Below, piece by piece: positions 25,908 through 34,445 of a stretch of DNA of 64,000 nucleotides. A program made the translations under genes and the position numbers. The stretch covers positions 1 through 64,000 of the forward strand of contig CAJFOC010000008.1 in the NCBI GenBank assembly GCA_904395815.1, read 5' to 3'. Every line of letters starts with the position of its first letter. The stretch's first letter is position 1. The notes beneath the pieces are model-generated. The model worked only from the letters and a program-made list of their open reading frames with translations. It was not told where the DNA came from and did not search any database. The DNA is from an uncultured Holdemania sp. (GTDB taxonomy: Bacteria > Bacillota_I > Bacilli_A > Erysipelotrichales > Erysipelotrichaceae).

Positions 25908-26969
25908 TTACTTTTCCGCTGTCTTTTTTTCTTCTTGCTGAGCCGCAAGCCACGTTTGCCACGCCTCATTGCGCAGCATCGGCGCATAATCCGGATCCTT
26001 TCGGAATCCTTCCAGCAGATTTTCCCTCATTTCTTCCACCCATCCCGGCGGTACCGGCTTGAAAGTCATATGACGGTACAGCCAGGAGTGGCGAAATGAA
26101 TCCATCTGTTTCACCCCTTCCAGCAGCGCTTCGGCAATCCGGATCATCTGTGCCTCATCCTTTTCCCAAACCGCCAGTTCCAGCTGCGCAGCCGCCTCAT
26201 AGTAGGGGCCCATTTCAAAACAGCGGGCCAGCTGGCTCTGCAGTGCGCTGAGGCGGCGAACACGCTCATGATCCTGACATTCCATCGCGATCAGGCGCAA
26301 ATCGTTCAACACCAGGTTCACACTCTGGTATTCGGAAAACAGAATTTCCTCCTGCAGTTTCATCGCCTCCTCCCGCTGTCCGCGCCGCTGACAGATCAAA
26401 GCCTGGCGGCGTTTTTTCTCAACCCCGGAAGGCATGCTGTTCAACAGACTCTGCGCCTGATCCAGCTGATTCTGCCGCAGATGCAGATGGAACAGGGAAT
26501 CCGCTGCCTGCTGGCGAAGGCCGGGATCCTCTCCGTTCATCACCCGGGTATACAGCTGAATAAAAAACGTGTCGTCCGCTTCCGGCGGCAACGATGTCTC
26601 TTGAAACCGGTGAGCGTCAAACAGCGCCGCCAGCTGCCAGATCAGCCAGTCGCAGTTGGGATACTGAGCGACCTGCCGTTTCATCCACTGAAAAGCCTCG
26701 GCATACGAAGTTTCCTTCAGCTGTTGCTGCGCCTGCTGTACGATGTGATCAATCTGTTCCATGCTCAGCTCGCGCCTGAAGGACAGCAGCGTATCCAGCG
26801 AAATATCCAGCAGCCGGGCCAGAGGCTTCAGCATCAGAATATCCGGATAAGAGCTGCCGCTTTCCCACTTGTTGACTGCGGAAGCGCTGACGCCCAGACA
26901 GACGGCCATCTCCTGCTGCGTCATTCCTTTTTTCTTACGGTAATGACGGATCACATCCTGCATCATCAT
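25908..26969 (-). CDS. XRE-family regulator with long helical C-terminal domain
   Basis: The 353 residues begin with an HTH_3 domain ('VIRHYRKKKGMTQQEMAVCLGVSASAVNKWESGSSYP'), followed by about 280 residues of alpha-helical repeats rich in Gln, Arg and Leu that resemble TPR-like units. This layout recalls Rgg/PlcR-type peptide-responsive regulators, but no peptide gene is visible nearby. Three ATGs in tandem follow GGGGG; the first (26969) is best spaced. It is divergent from the UvrA-like gene with a 137-bp shared promoter region, so it may regulate that gene. Confidence 0.88.
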   Translation of the reverse strand: MMMQDVIRHYRKKKGMTQQEMAVCLGVSASAVNKWESGSSYPDILMLKPLARLLDISLDTLLSFRRELSMEQIDHIVQQAQQQLKETSYAEAFQWMKRQVAQYPNCDWLIWQLAALFDAHRFQETSLPPEADDTFFIQLYTRVMNGEDPGLRQQAADSLFHLHLRQNQLDQAQSLLNSMPSGVEKKRRQALICQRRGQREEAMKLQEEILFSEYQSVNLVLNDLRLIAMECQDHERVRRLSALQSQLARCFEMGPYYEAAAQLELAVWEKDEAQMIRIAEALLEGVKQMDSFRHSWLYRHMTFKPVPPGWVEEMRENLLEGFRKDPDYAPMLRNEAWQTWLAAQQEEKKTAEK

Positions 26970-27106
26970 CGTGTTGTTCCCCCTTTTCCACTTCAGTATA
27001 ACAGAAATCCATACGTCGACCAATCGAGCGTTATTCATGATTTTCTGCGCGATGATGAACTGCCGTTCAAGTCGTGATACAATCATCGTATACAGGAGGA
27101 GTTCCC

Positions 27107-29626
27107 ATGAAGCATCCAACCTATCCCGCCCATCTTGTCATCCGCGGCGCCCGTGTTCACAACCTGAAAGGAATTGACCTGGATATTCCGCTGGGAAAAC
27201 GGGTGGGAATCGCTGGCGTTTCCGGTTCCGGCAAATCTTCTCTGGCGTTGGGCGTGCTGTATGCCGAAGGATCACGGCGCTATCTGGAATCGTTATCCGC
27301 CTACACCCGCCGACGCATGACGCAGGCAGCCGAGGCCAGGGCCGATCTTATCGAAAATATTCCGGCGGCGCTGGCATTGCATCAGCGTCCGGCGGTTCCC
27401 GGTATCCGCAGCACCTTCGGCACATCCACCGAGCTGCTCAACAGCATGCGCCTGATGGTCTCCCGTCTGGGCTCTCACTGCTGTCCAAACGGGCACCGGC
27501 ATCCGCCAACTGAACGGGTAGCCATGGGATTGCCGCTGACCTGTCCGGTCTGCCATACCGTCTTCAATCCGCCCGGCGCAGAGAGTTTCTCCTTCAACAG
27601 TGAAGGAGCCTGCCCGGATTGCGGCGGTACCGGGATGCTCAATACCATTGATCTGACGACGCTGGTCCCGGATGAATCGCTGACGATCGAACAGGGAGCG
27701 GTCGCTCCCTGGAACTCGCTGATGTGGTCGCTGATGGTGGACGTCTGTCGTGAAATGGGCGTACGGACCGATGTTCCTTTTCATCAGCTGAGCGAACAGG
27801 AGCGCGATATCGTTTTTCATGGTCCGCCAGTCAAAAAACACATCCTGTACAAAGCCAAAAATTCCAACCAGGCCGCGGAGCTGGATTTTACCTACTACAA
27901 CGCTGTCTACACGGTGGAAAACGCCCTGGCTAAAGTCAAGGATGAAAAAGGCATGAAGCGGGTGGAAAAATTTCTGAAGCAGCAGCGCTGTCCTTCCTGC
28001 GGCGGTTGTCGGCTCAGCGCTCAGGCCCGCTCTTCTCTGCTGAACGGACTTACCCTGGCGGATATTTCCGCCATGCCGCTGGATGATCTGATCCGCTGGG
28101 TACAGACTCTTCCCGCCAGCCTGCCGGAAACGATGAAGGAAATGGCCGATACACTTGTTCGTCAGTTCCTGCAATCCGCGGGTCGGCTGATCGATCTGGG
28201 ACTGGGATATCTGTCGCTGGATCGCTCCGGCGCCAGCCTGTCGACCGGAGAGCGGCAGCGGGTCCAGCTTGCCCGGGCTGTCCGCAGCCGGTCTACCGGC
28301 GTTCTGTATGTCCTGGATGAACCTTCCATCGGCCTGCATCCGGCCAATACGGACGGTTTGATGGCCATGATCGACGATCTGATTGCGCATGGCAATTCCG
28401 TCGTGCTGGTTGACCATGATCCGCGCGTCCTGCGGCGCATGGACTGGCTGATTGAAATGGGACCGGGTGCCGGAACCGAAGGCGGACAGGTCCTGTTTCA
28501 GGGGCCTCTGCCTACCCTGAACTCTTGTCCGCAATCCCGCATCGCTCCGTTTTTGCAGGGAAAGTCCCCGGTGATCGTTCGTCCTCAGGCGGCAGTGGAA
28601 ACCTTGTTTGATCACGGAACCCTTCATCTTTCCACCGGCCCGCTGCACACCGTGCAGGCGCTGGACGTCGATCTTCCCAAAGGACGGCTGATCGCCGTTA
28701 CCGGCGTATCCGGTTCAGGCAAAACGACGCTGATTCTGGAAAGTCTGGTACCGGCGCTGCAGGCGCTGTCGGAACACACTCCAATGCCTTCTCATATCCG
28801 GCAGATTCAGGCGCCGGGACTGAACCGGGTTTGCGTTATTGACGCGGCGCCGATCGGAACCCAGGTACGCTCTACCGTTGCGACTTACAGCGGGGTGCTG
28901 GATGAGCTTCGCCGCGTGTATGCCGCCGCTGCCAAAAAGCAGGGGCTGAACTACAGGGCTTCTGATTTTTCCTACAATACCGGTTCGCTGCGGTGTCCGG
29001 TCTGCGATGGAACCGGGCAGATCACCATGGATGTCCAGTTTCTGCCGGATATCGATATTCCCTGCCCTTCCTGCGGCGGAACCCGCTACAAGGAAGAAGC
29101 CCGCCGGTTTGCCTGTCCGCTGAATCCGAAACATCAAAAAACCTATTCCCTGCCAGAACTGCTGCAGCTGACGGTAGATCAGGCGCTGCAGGAAACCGCC
29201 GCCCTGAAAAAAGTCAGCGAACGACTGCAGGTTCTTTCTGATCTGGGGTTAGGCTATCTGACGCTGGCCGAAGCGACCCCGGCGTTATCCGGCGGAGAAG
29301 CGCAGCGACTCAAGCTGGCCTCTCAGATGAGCCGGTCGCAGGAAGACACGGTATTTGTCTTTGACGAACCGACGATCGGACTGCATCCGCTGGACGTCCA
29401 GGTTTTGATCGGTATCTTTCAGAAGCTGATCGACAACGGCGCCACGGTGATTGTCATCGAACACGATCTCGATTTGATTCTCAATGCCGATTATCTGATC
29501 GATATGGGCCCTGGCGGCGGGCTGCGTGGCGGACGCATCGTCGCGGCCGGATCGGTCGCGCAGGTTGCCGCCTGCCAGGACAGCCTGACCGGCCGTTATC
29601 TGCGGGAAGAACTGCAATCGCAATAA
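27107..29626 (+). CDS. Short UvrA paralogue (UvrA2/drug-resistance type ABC ATPase)
   Basis: The 839-residue protein has two ABC ATPase halves: Walker A 'GVSGSGKSSLALGVLYAEG' and 'GVSGSGKTTLILESL', signatures 'LSTGERQRVQLARAV' and 'LSGGEAQRLKLASQM', and Walker B 'LYVLDEPSIGLHP' and 'VFVFDEPTIGLHP'. Zinc modules 'CPDCGGTG' and 'CPVCDGTGQ' with 'CPSCGGTRY' are kept. Canonical UvrA is about 940 residues; the missing part corresponds to the UvrB-binding region, as in UvrA2 proteins tied to resistance to DNA-binding drugs. GGAGGAG lies 5 nt before the ATG. Its divergent XRE neighbour suggests an inducible resistance gene. Confidence 0.9.
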   Translation: MKHPTYPAHLVIRGARVHNLKGIDLDIPLGKRVGIAGVSGSGKSSLALGVLYAEGSRRYLESLSAYTRRRMTQAAEARADLIENIPAALALHQRPAVPGIRSTFGTSTELLNSMRLMVSRLGSHCCPNGHRHPPTERVAMGLPLTCPVCHTVFNPPGAESFSFNSEGACPDCGGTGMLNTIDLTTLVPDESLTIEQGAVAPWNSLMWSLMVDVCREMGVRTDVPFHQLSEQERDIVFHGPPVKKHILYKAKNSNQAAELDFTYYNAVYTVENALAKVKDEKGMKRVEKFLKQQRCPSCGGCRLSAQARSSLLNGLTLADISAMPLDDLIRWVQTLPASLPETMKEMADTLVRQFLQSAGRLIDLGLGYLSLDRSGASLSTGERQRVQLARAVRSRSTGVLYVLDEPSIGLHPANTDGLMAMIDDLIAHGNSVVLVDHDPRVLRRMDWLIEMGPGAGTEGGQVLFQGPLPTLNSCPQSRIAPFLQGKSPVIVRPQAAVETLFDHGTLHLSTGPLHTVQALDVDLPKGRLIAVTGVSGSGKTTLILESLVPALQALSEHTPMPSHIRQIQAPGLNRVCVIDAAPIGTQVRSTVATYSGVLDELRRVYAAAAKKQGLNYRASDFSYNTGSLRCPVCDGTGQITMDVQFLPDIDIPCPSCGGTRYKEEARRFACPLNPKHQKTYSLPELLQLTVDQALQETAALKKVSERLQVLSDLGLGYLTLAEATPALSGGEAQRLKLASQMSRSQEDTVFVFDEPTIGLHPLDVQVLIGIFQKLIDNGATVIVIEHDLDLILNADYLIDMGPGGGLRGGRIVAAGSVAQVAACQDSLTGRYLREELQSQ

Positions 29627-29634
29627 ACGCACAA

Positions 29635-29698
29635 AACACACAGAGTTTGGGAAAAGACGGCCTTATCCCGCCGCATCCAAAAGCCTGTGTGTTTTTTC
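29635..29698 (+). terminator. Intrinsic terminator after the UvrA-like gene
   Basis: AACACACAG (29635-29643) pairs with CTGTGTGTT (29685-29693), followed by a T run. The loop is about 41 nt. Confidence 0.7.
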
Positions 29699-29809
29699 AT
29701 GTCATCGCTGAAGTGCTTTCGCTGTCTTTTTTGTCTCCGCCATGGTTTCATGAGATGAAAAGATCATTCAGCCTGCCCAATCCCCGCTTTTCATTCAAAG
29801 TCCTGCTTC

Positions 29810-30715
29810 TCAGACAGGGGTTTCCGTTGTCTGTTCTCTTCGCAGACGCTGTCGGGCAAACTGCAGGAAGGTCTTTGCCGCGCTGCTGAACGGCTGGTTT
29901 CGCTTCCACGCCAGCACGCATCCTGTTTGTAACTGCGGGGACAGCGGCCGCCAGGTGATCTTCTTCTGATCCCAAAAGGACGTAGATCCCAGCACACTGA
30001 TCAGGCACGCCAGCCGATGCTGTACCATCACTGCGCTGTTGGAGGGTAAATTGGCTGTAAACAAAACATGAAGATGATCAAATTCTTCTCCAAACCAGCT
30101 GGCCAGCTCATTGCGGACATCATCCCGATGCGGCAGAATCAGCGGTACTTCCCGCAAATCGGCAGGCGTCACGAATGGCAGCGAAGCTAATGGAGATTCC
30201 GGATGCATGACGGCTACCCACTGTTCCTGCCGGGGCATGCGGACATACTCGTACCGCTCAACACTGACCGGTTCCAATAACAGCCCGGCATCCGCCAGCC
30301 CGTGGTCCATGCGATCCTTAATGTGATCTGCCGTAGCCGTATACAGATCAAAACTGACCCGGGGATAGTACCGATGAAATTCTTCCAGCAATCCGGCAAG
30401 ACGCTGCACGGCAGCCAGATCTCCACAGCCAATCGAAACTATTCCTTCAATCTTTTCCTGCTGCTCCGTCAGTTCCTTTTCCGTTTTGTCCACCAGGGTC
30501 AGAATTTCTTCCGCTCTGCGCCGCAGCAGCATTCCTTCCTGAGTCAGCGTCATTCTCCGGGTACTGCGATCAAACAGCCGCACTCCCATTTCCTCTTCCA
30601 TCTGCGCAATCTGCCGGCTCAGCGTCGGTTGGGTAATATGCAGTATTTCCGCTGCCCGGGTCACGTTTTCTTCCCTGACCACCGTCAGAAAGTAGCGAAG
30701 AACCCGAATTTCCAT
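29810..30715 (-). CDS. LysR-family transcriptional regulator
   Basis: The 301 residues have the N-terminal LysR HTH ('LRYFLTVVREENVTRAAEILHITQPTLSRQIAQMEEEMGVRLFDR') and a two-lobed effector domain ('IVSIGCGDLAAVQRLAGLLEEFHRYYP'). LysR genes usually sit divergent from their target; here the upstream side is an AT-rich foreign patch, and the next native gene is the flavinylated reductase at 32194-33924 in the same direction. I infer the original target may have been separated by that insertion. A palindrome 40 bp upstream is a likely operator. Confidence 0.94.
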   Translation of the reverse strand: MEIRVLRYFLTVVREENVTRAAEILHITQPTLSRQIAQMEEEMGVRLFDRSTRRMTLTQEGMLLRRRAEEILTLVDKTEKELTEQQEKIEGIVSIGCGDLAAVQRLAGLLEEFHRYYPRVSFDLYTATADHIKDRMDHGLADAGLLLEPVSVERYEYVRMPRQEQWVAVMHPESPLASLPFVTPADLREVPLILPHRDDVRNELASWFGEEFDHLHVLFTANLPSNSAVMVQHRLACLISVLGSTSFWDQKKITWRPLSPQLQTGCVLAWKRNQPFSSAAKTFLQFARQRLRREQTTETPV

Positions 30716-30754
30716 ACGGTCACCCCCTTTTTACGTTTTTTTTATTGATTTTAT

Positions 30755-30769
30755 AGACGAAAATCGTCT
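30755..30769. promoter_or_regulatory. Candidate LysR operator
   Basis: A 15-bp palindrome (AGACGA-AAA-TCGTCT) flanked by T and A gives the T-N-A dyad typical of LysR boxes, 40-55 bp upstream of the LysR ATG. Confidence 0.5.
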
Positions 30770-30867
30770 TATAAGCCTTTATAAATGTTTATCCAGAAAT
30801 GCTTGAAAGTGCCTAAAATCAAGGCTTTTTCGCATATCTCTGTTTATTACTTTATATCGCCGCATAA

Positions 30868-31056
30868 GTAGGTTTTGTAAAGTTGGGCACCATTTTAGCA
30901 CCACAAGCAAATAATATAGAACCGTTTAGAACTGCCTTATTTATGCCATTATGTTACGCATTAGAGAAACAATACGCCTTTGCAGATAAAGGCTTTACGG
31001 ACACAAAACCAATGGAGCAAGGTGTTTATACCCTTCCCCTCAAAAATGCCATTTAA
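30868..31056 (+). pseudogene. Coding remnant (C-terminal fragment, family unknown)
   Basis: A 62-codon open stretch without a start codon or ribosome site ends in TAA. Its product looks like real protein (it contains 'APQANNIEPFRTALFMPL' and ends 'VYTLPLKNAI'), not random translation. I do not recognise the family. It lies in the AT-rich patch and is best read as debris of a transferred gene. The remaining 31057-31238 holds a 14-bp palindrome (31146-31159) and a short inverted repeat (31092-31106) but no gene. Confidence 0.45.
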
Positions 31057-31899
31057 CTACGTAACATTTCAAAGAGAAATGCAATTCATTTAGAGAGTCC
31101 TCTCTCTTCCATTCCTTGGTTAAAAGTTCCATAGCAAGCATAGGAAAAGGGTACCCTTTCCGCGAAATCACTCGTTTCTGTCTATGATAGTAATAGCAAT
31201 TTTCGCTTGTTGGGAATATCGCATATTCTTAAACAAACTTACATTTTTATTTTTCTTTTTATTAGCTCAAAATTTTTCGTTATCGGCATACTTCCGTCTA
31301 CTAATATTAAAGGGCAAATCAGTTGTTTTTGCCAATCATCATGTTTCACTTTACTTCTCATATCTATTCCGCCATCATCATAGGAAGCAGCCCAGTTAAT
31401 AAATTCTACATGATTTTCATACATATCCCCACCGATATCAATTCTGGTGCCAAACTTCTTCCGTTCTCTTGTCTTTAATCTTTCTATTCTAATATTAGTA
31501 TCAGTCTCAACGCGAATTGCTAATGTAAATAGAGGTATTAATTCATCACCCCAATCTACAAGAGAGCCAGAGATTACTACATTATCATATCGTTCTATAT
31601 CTTCTCTCATTAGTTTAATTCTAGTAGAAAGATTTCGCTTTTTTGTATATGGCGGATTGGTTGGTTCCCAAAAATAATCGTCTGTATCCATAAAAAAATA
31701 CCCTAGTTTATCACTGATATATCTTCCGAAGGTAGATGTTCCTGAACCAGAAGCACCAAATATATGAATAACTTGTTTCATTCATACACTCCTTTCGTCG
31801 ATTTGTATGCCTATATTATACCATCTATACAGTATTTCCATATAGTTACTTATATCATTTTATATTACCATAAAAAATTCGGGCACCATTTAGGTACCA
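30885..31899 (+). repeat. Imperfect 19-bp direct repeats flanking the kinase gene
   Basis: GGGCACCATTTTAGCACCA (30885-30903) and GGGCACCATTTAGGTACCA (31881-31899) match at 16 of 19 positions and bracket about 1 kb of AT-rich DNA. They could be traces of an integrative-element junction or a recombination scar, though the first also lies inside the coding remnant. Confidence 0.4.
31239..31781 (-). CDS. P-loop kinase-like protein (adenylate-kinase/FlaR-like)
   Basis: The 180 residues start with a P-loop variant 'GASGSGTSTFGRYIS' (GxxGxGTS in place of GKS/T) and continue with 'FFMDTDDYFWEPTNPPYTKKR', a lid-like 'RLKTRERKKFG' and a C-terminal basic tail. This matches small AAA/adenylate-kinase-like proteins of unknown substrate. 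GGAG lies 7 nt before the ATG and a TATAAT is at 31815-31820. Its codon use is strongly AT-biased, unlike all neighbours, which is a sign of horizontal transfer. Confidence 0.85.
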   Translation of the reverse strand: MKQVIHIFGASGSGTSTFGRYISDKLGYFFMDTDDYFWEPTNPPYTKKRNLSTRIKLMREDIERYDNVVISGSLVDWGDELIPLFTLAIRVETDTNIRIERLKTRERKKFGTRIDIGGDMYENHVEFINWAASYDDGGIDMRSKVKHDDWQKQLICPLILVDGSMPITKNFELIKRKIKM

Positions 31900-32140
31900 A
31901 AATGGAAGAAATCCGTATTGTTTTAAGCATCTTTATTAGCAAAAAGGTTAGCATTTACTGCGGCTTTCAAGCCGCCTAAGACCTTTTGATAATACAAAAT
32001 CAAATACTATTTTTTATTAGTAATAGGGATATATGAAATGACAGCCGCCAATAAATTGTAGGGTGTCCCTATCACTACTATGCTTTATATCAGTTCTGCG
32101 ACGGCCGTTTCAACATGAGGACAGTCCCGTTTTAACAGAC
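31900..32140. other. AT-rich intergenic end of the first island
   Basis: From the kinase start (31782) to the reductase terminator there is no supported gene. A 7-bp stem (32023-32029 with 32066-32072) and a short open stretch ending at 31979 ('MEEIRIVLSIFISKKV') are the only structures seen. The base composition returns to that of the host near 32100. Confidence 0.4.
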
Positions 32141-32142
32141 AA

Positions 32143-32172
32143 AAGACCTGCGAATTCAGCTTCACAGGTCTT
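32143..32172 (-). terminator. Intrinsic terminator after the flavinylated reductase gene
   Basis: AAGACCTG (32143-32150) pairs with CAGGTCTT (32165-32172), with TTTTGT on the minus-strand exit. Confidence 0.7.
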
Positions 32173-32193
32173 GATTGTTTGTGGAAAGAAAGC

Positions 32194-33924
32194 TTATTTC
32201 AGGTTGGCCGCCGCATTTTCACCGGCAACTTTGCCAAAGACAACCGACTGAGAATATCCGCCAGACTGCCATGTTACTTCACCGGCAGCATACAGTCCGT
32301 TAACGACCGTATCGTCTTCGTACAGTACCTGAGCTTTTTCATTCGCGACAACGCCGCCCTTGGTCATGTGGTTAGCAGCTTCTACGCGTACGCCATAGTA
32401 AGGTCCTTCCGCATCCAGCGCACGGGACGGAACTTCACCGAGAACTTCGTTTTCTGTTCCGGCAGCCGCATCCGCGTTGTACTGTTCAACACTGGCAGCC
32501 AGTGTCGCCGCATCGATTCCCAGCGCTTCTGCCAGTTCTTCCAGCGTCTGGCCTTCCGCATAGTAGCCCAGTCCGACATGCTTACGGATACGATAGAAGG
32601 AATCATAACCCGTGCTGTCGGTGATATAGAACGCTGCGCCATCCGTCTGGCTCTGGATCATAGTGCCGCGCTCCAGACCGGACAGGTTGTCGTTGAGCAG
32701 TTCGCCTTCCTTGTTCACCAGCAGGTTCATATCAGCGCCGCCAGTCAGATCACGACGCGGAACGATGATGTTGGAGAAGACGCTCATCTTGCCCATGTTC
32801 TCCATCTTGAATCCGTTTTCCTCGAAGATTTTGACGAAATCGCCAGTGGTGCCCATCTGGTTGGATGTGTTCAGAACTTCATAACCCGGAGCATATTCCG
32901 CCAGCAGTTCCTTGTTGCTGCAGAATCCGCCGGTAGCGATGATAACCGCCTGCGCGTTGATATCATAGCTTTCGTTATCGTTGTTGGTTACCTTGACGCC
33001 CACAACATCCTTGCCGTCCATAATCAGGTCTTCACCCTTGGTGCCGGTACGGATATCGACGCCCAGCTCCTGCGCTGTCTTTTCCAGACCCGCCTGGATG
33101 ACTTCACCCGCATACTGATCTTCTTCAGCCATGTGGTTGGTTCCGCCATAGTTGTAATTCAGCTCAACGCCCATATCACGCAGCCAGGCATCCAGTTCGT
33201 TTTCCTCGTTAGCCCAGACTTCGATTCTCTCCGCCGTCTCTCCGCTGGAAGATTTGGACTCAATGAAGTTTTCAACCTGATTGACCGTCCACTGTTCGTT
33301 TCCGGCTGCCTTCTGCGCTTCTGTGTTGATCATATCGAAGAAGTTCATATCAAATTTGCCGTTACCGCTGAGGATGTCCAGCTTTTCAACGAGGATAACG
33401 TTGGCATCCGCATTGGTCTGCTTGGCGCCGATCGCCGCTGCCAGTCCCGCAGGACCGCCGCCAACGATGACGATATCACAGGTTTCCGCTTCACGCTGAA
33501 CCGCTTCTTTTTCCGGTCCCTGTGTTGTCATGGTAATTTCTTCCACTTCCATGCCGGCCTGTCTCATCGCATCCGCAACCGCACTCTTCACACCATAGGA
33601 AGAGAATGTCGCCGCCGATACGCTGTCAACAACCGGAGAGTTCGCCTCCAGGATTCTCTCCCGGATTACCGGAAAAGCCCGATCGATGACGACGTTGGTC
33701 TCATGGCTGTCTACCAGCTCGATATCGGTGATCGTCTGATTGTCAATCGTGACTTTCAGATTCATCTCTCCGCCATATCCGTTGCCGGTAACCTCATACA
33801 CCTGCGCGCCCGCACCCTCCGGTGCCTGGGTCTGTTCGCCCGGTGTCTGCGTGGAGTTTGAGCAAGCAGTCATGCTTGCCGCCAATACGCCGGCGACTCC
33901 AATCTTCACAAACTTGTTTTTCAT
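32194..33924 (-). CDS. Flavinylated extracellular lipoprotein reductase (FMN-bind plus FAD flavocytochrome-c type)
   Basis: The 576 residues comprise a lipoprotein signal (lipobox 'SMTAC', Cys21), an FMN_bind domain (about 43-130) with the ApbE target D100-S-V-S-A-A-T106, and an FAD-binding reductase domain from about 148 ('CDIVIVGGGPAGLAAAIGA', 'AVIIATGGF', C-terminal 'GLYAAGEVTWQSGGYSQS'). The family reduces extracellular acceptors such as fumarate or urocanate using electrons passed through covalent FMN. The usual HPT segment of fumarate reductases is not seen (it reads 'SVFSNIIVPRR'), so the acceptor is probably something else. No ApbE gene is in the window. Confidence 0.92.
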   Translation of the reverse strand: MKNKFVKIGVAGVLAASMTACSNSTQTPGEQTQAPEGAGAQVYEVTGNGYGGEMNLKVTIDNQTITDIELVDSHETNVVIDRAFPVIRERILEANSPVVDSVSAATFSSYGVKSAVADAMRQAGMEVEEITMTTQGPEKEAVQREAETCDIVIVGGGPAGLAAAIGAKQTNADANVILVEKLDILSGNGKFDMNFFDMINTEAQKAAGNEQWTVNQVENFIESKSSSGETAERIEVWANEENELDAWLRDMGVELNYNYGGTNHMAEEDQYAGEVIQAGLEKTAQELGVDIRTGTKGEDLIMDGKDVVGVKVTNNDNESYDINAQAVIIATGGFCSNKELLAEYAPGYEVLNTSNQMGTTGDFVKIFEENGFKMENMGKMSVFSNIIVPRRDLTGGADMNLLVNKEGELLNDNLSGLERGTMIQSQTDGAAFYITDSTGYDSFYRIRKHVGLGYYAEGQTLEELAEALGIDAATLAASVEQYNADAAAGTENEVLGEVPSRALDAEGPYYGVRVEAANHMTKGGVVANEKAQVLYEDDTVVNGLYAAGEVTWQSGGYSQSVVFGKVAGENAAANLK

Positions 33925-33957
33925 AGTTCCTCCTCTGTAAGTTTCCTTACAGCAATA

Positions 33958-34020
33958 TATTTACCATTATGTGAAAAAGAAATCAAGTCTGGAATTTCAC
34001 TAAAATTTCACACTTTTCAC
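33958..34020 (-). promoter_or_regulatory. Promoter and TTTCAC repeats of the flavinylated reductase gene
   Basis: Minus-strand TTGATT (33981-33986) and TAAATA (33958-33963) have a 17-bp spacer and precede an AGAGGAGG site. Three GTGAAA copies (33995-34000, 34006-34011, 34015-34020) sit directly upstream at 9-11 bp spacing, and another GTGAAA in opposite orientation lies in the spacer. This suggests a regulator array. Confidence 0.55.
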
Positions 34021-34089
34021 ACTAAAGTAACAAAAAACCGTATAATCAGGCGCTTTCCTTTCCTTTTTCGTTCTCATTTTCACAAATAG

Positions 34090-34117
34090 AAAAGTTTTTG
34101 AAAGTGATGAAACTTTT
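34090..34117 (-). terminator. Weak A/T hairpin after the small unknown gene pair
   Basis: AAAAGTTT (34090-34097) pairs with AAACTTTT (34110-34117), a low-stability stem about 17 bp after the stop codon. Confidence 0.4.
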
Positions 34118-34133
34118 TTGCGAAAAAGAAAAT

Positions 34134-34445
34134 TTAGTTCATTTCCCCTTTTTCTATTCGCAACCGGTCATCGATCTGATCCAGAATACATTCAATATTT
34201 CTCATCCGGTCGATCAGCGACAGGCAACTGATCATTTCTTCCTGCAGTTCCTGCAGCGGCTCGGCATATTCATCCACCCGGCTCAGTCGACTTCGGCCAT
34301 AATCCAGATCTTCCCGAATCTTCAGCAAATTGCCGCTCAGCATCCGGCTCAGCGAAATCAGCTGTTCCCGCTCCAGATATTCAAATCCAAACAGATCATT
34401 CAATATTTCAAAGCACTCCACTTCATCAGCCTGTGACAACTTCAT
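34134..34445 (-). CDS. Small helical protein of unknown function
   Basis: I do not recognise this 103-residue acidic, helix-rich protein ('LSRMLSGNLLKIREDL', 'LQELQEEMISCLSLIDRM'), which has coiled-coil tendency and no signal peptide or TM. Its ATG lies inside the 3' end of the upstream gene (20-nt overlap) behind GAGGAAAG, so translation is coupled. It and its partner form a two-gene unit. Confidence 0.7.
   Translation of the reverse strand: MKLSQADEVECFEILNDLFGFEYLEREQLISLSRMLSGNLLKIREDLDYGRSRLSRVDEYAEPLQELQEEMISCLSLIDRMRNIECILDQIDDRLRIEKGEMN

Noticed and set aside
27293-28648. 451-codon minus-strand frame inside the UvrA-like gene
   Set aside because: Antisense to ABC ATPase motifs that are plainly intact on the plus strand.
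32179-33861. 560-codon plus-strand open frame over the flavinylated reductase
   Set aside because: The minus-strand gene has lipobox, flavinylation and FAD motifs, a promoter and a ribosome site. The plus frame has none of these.
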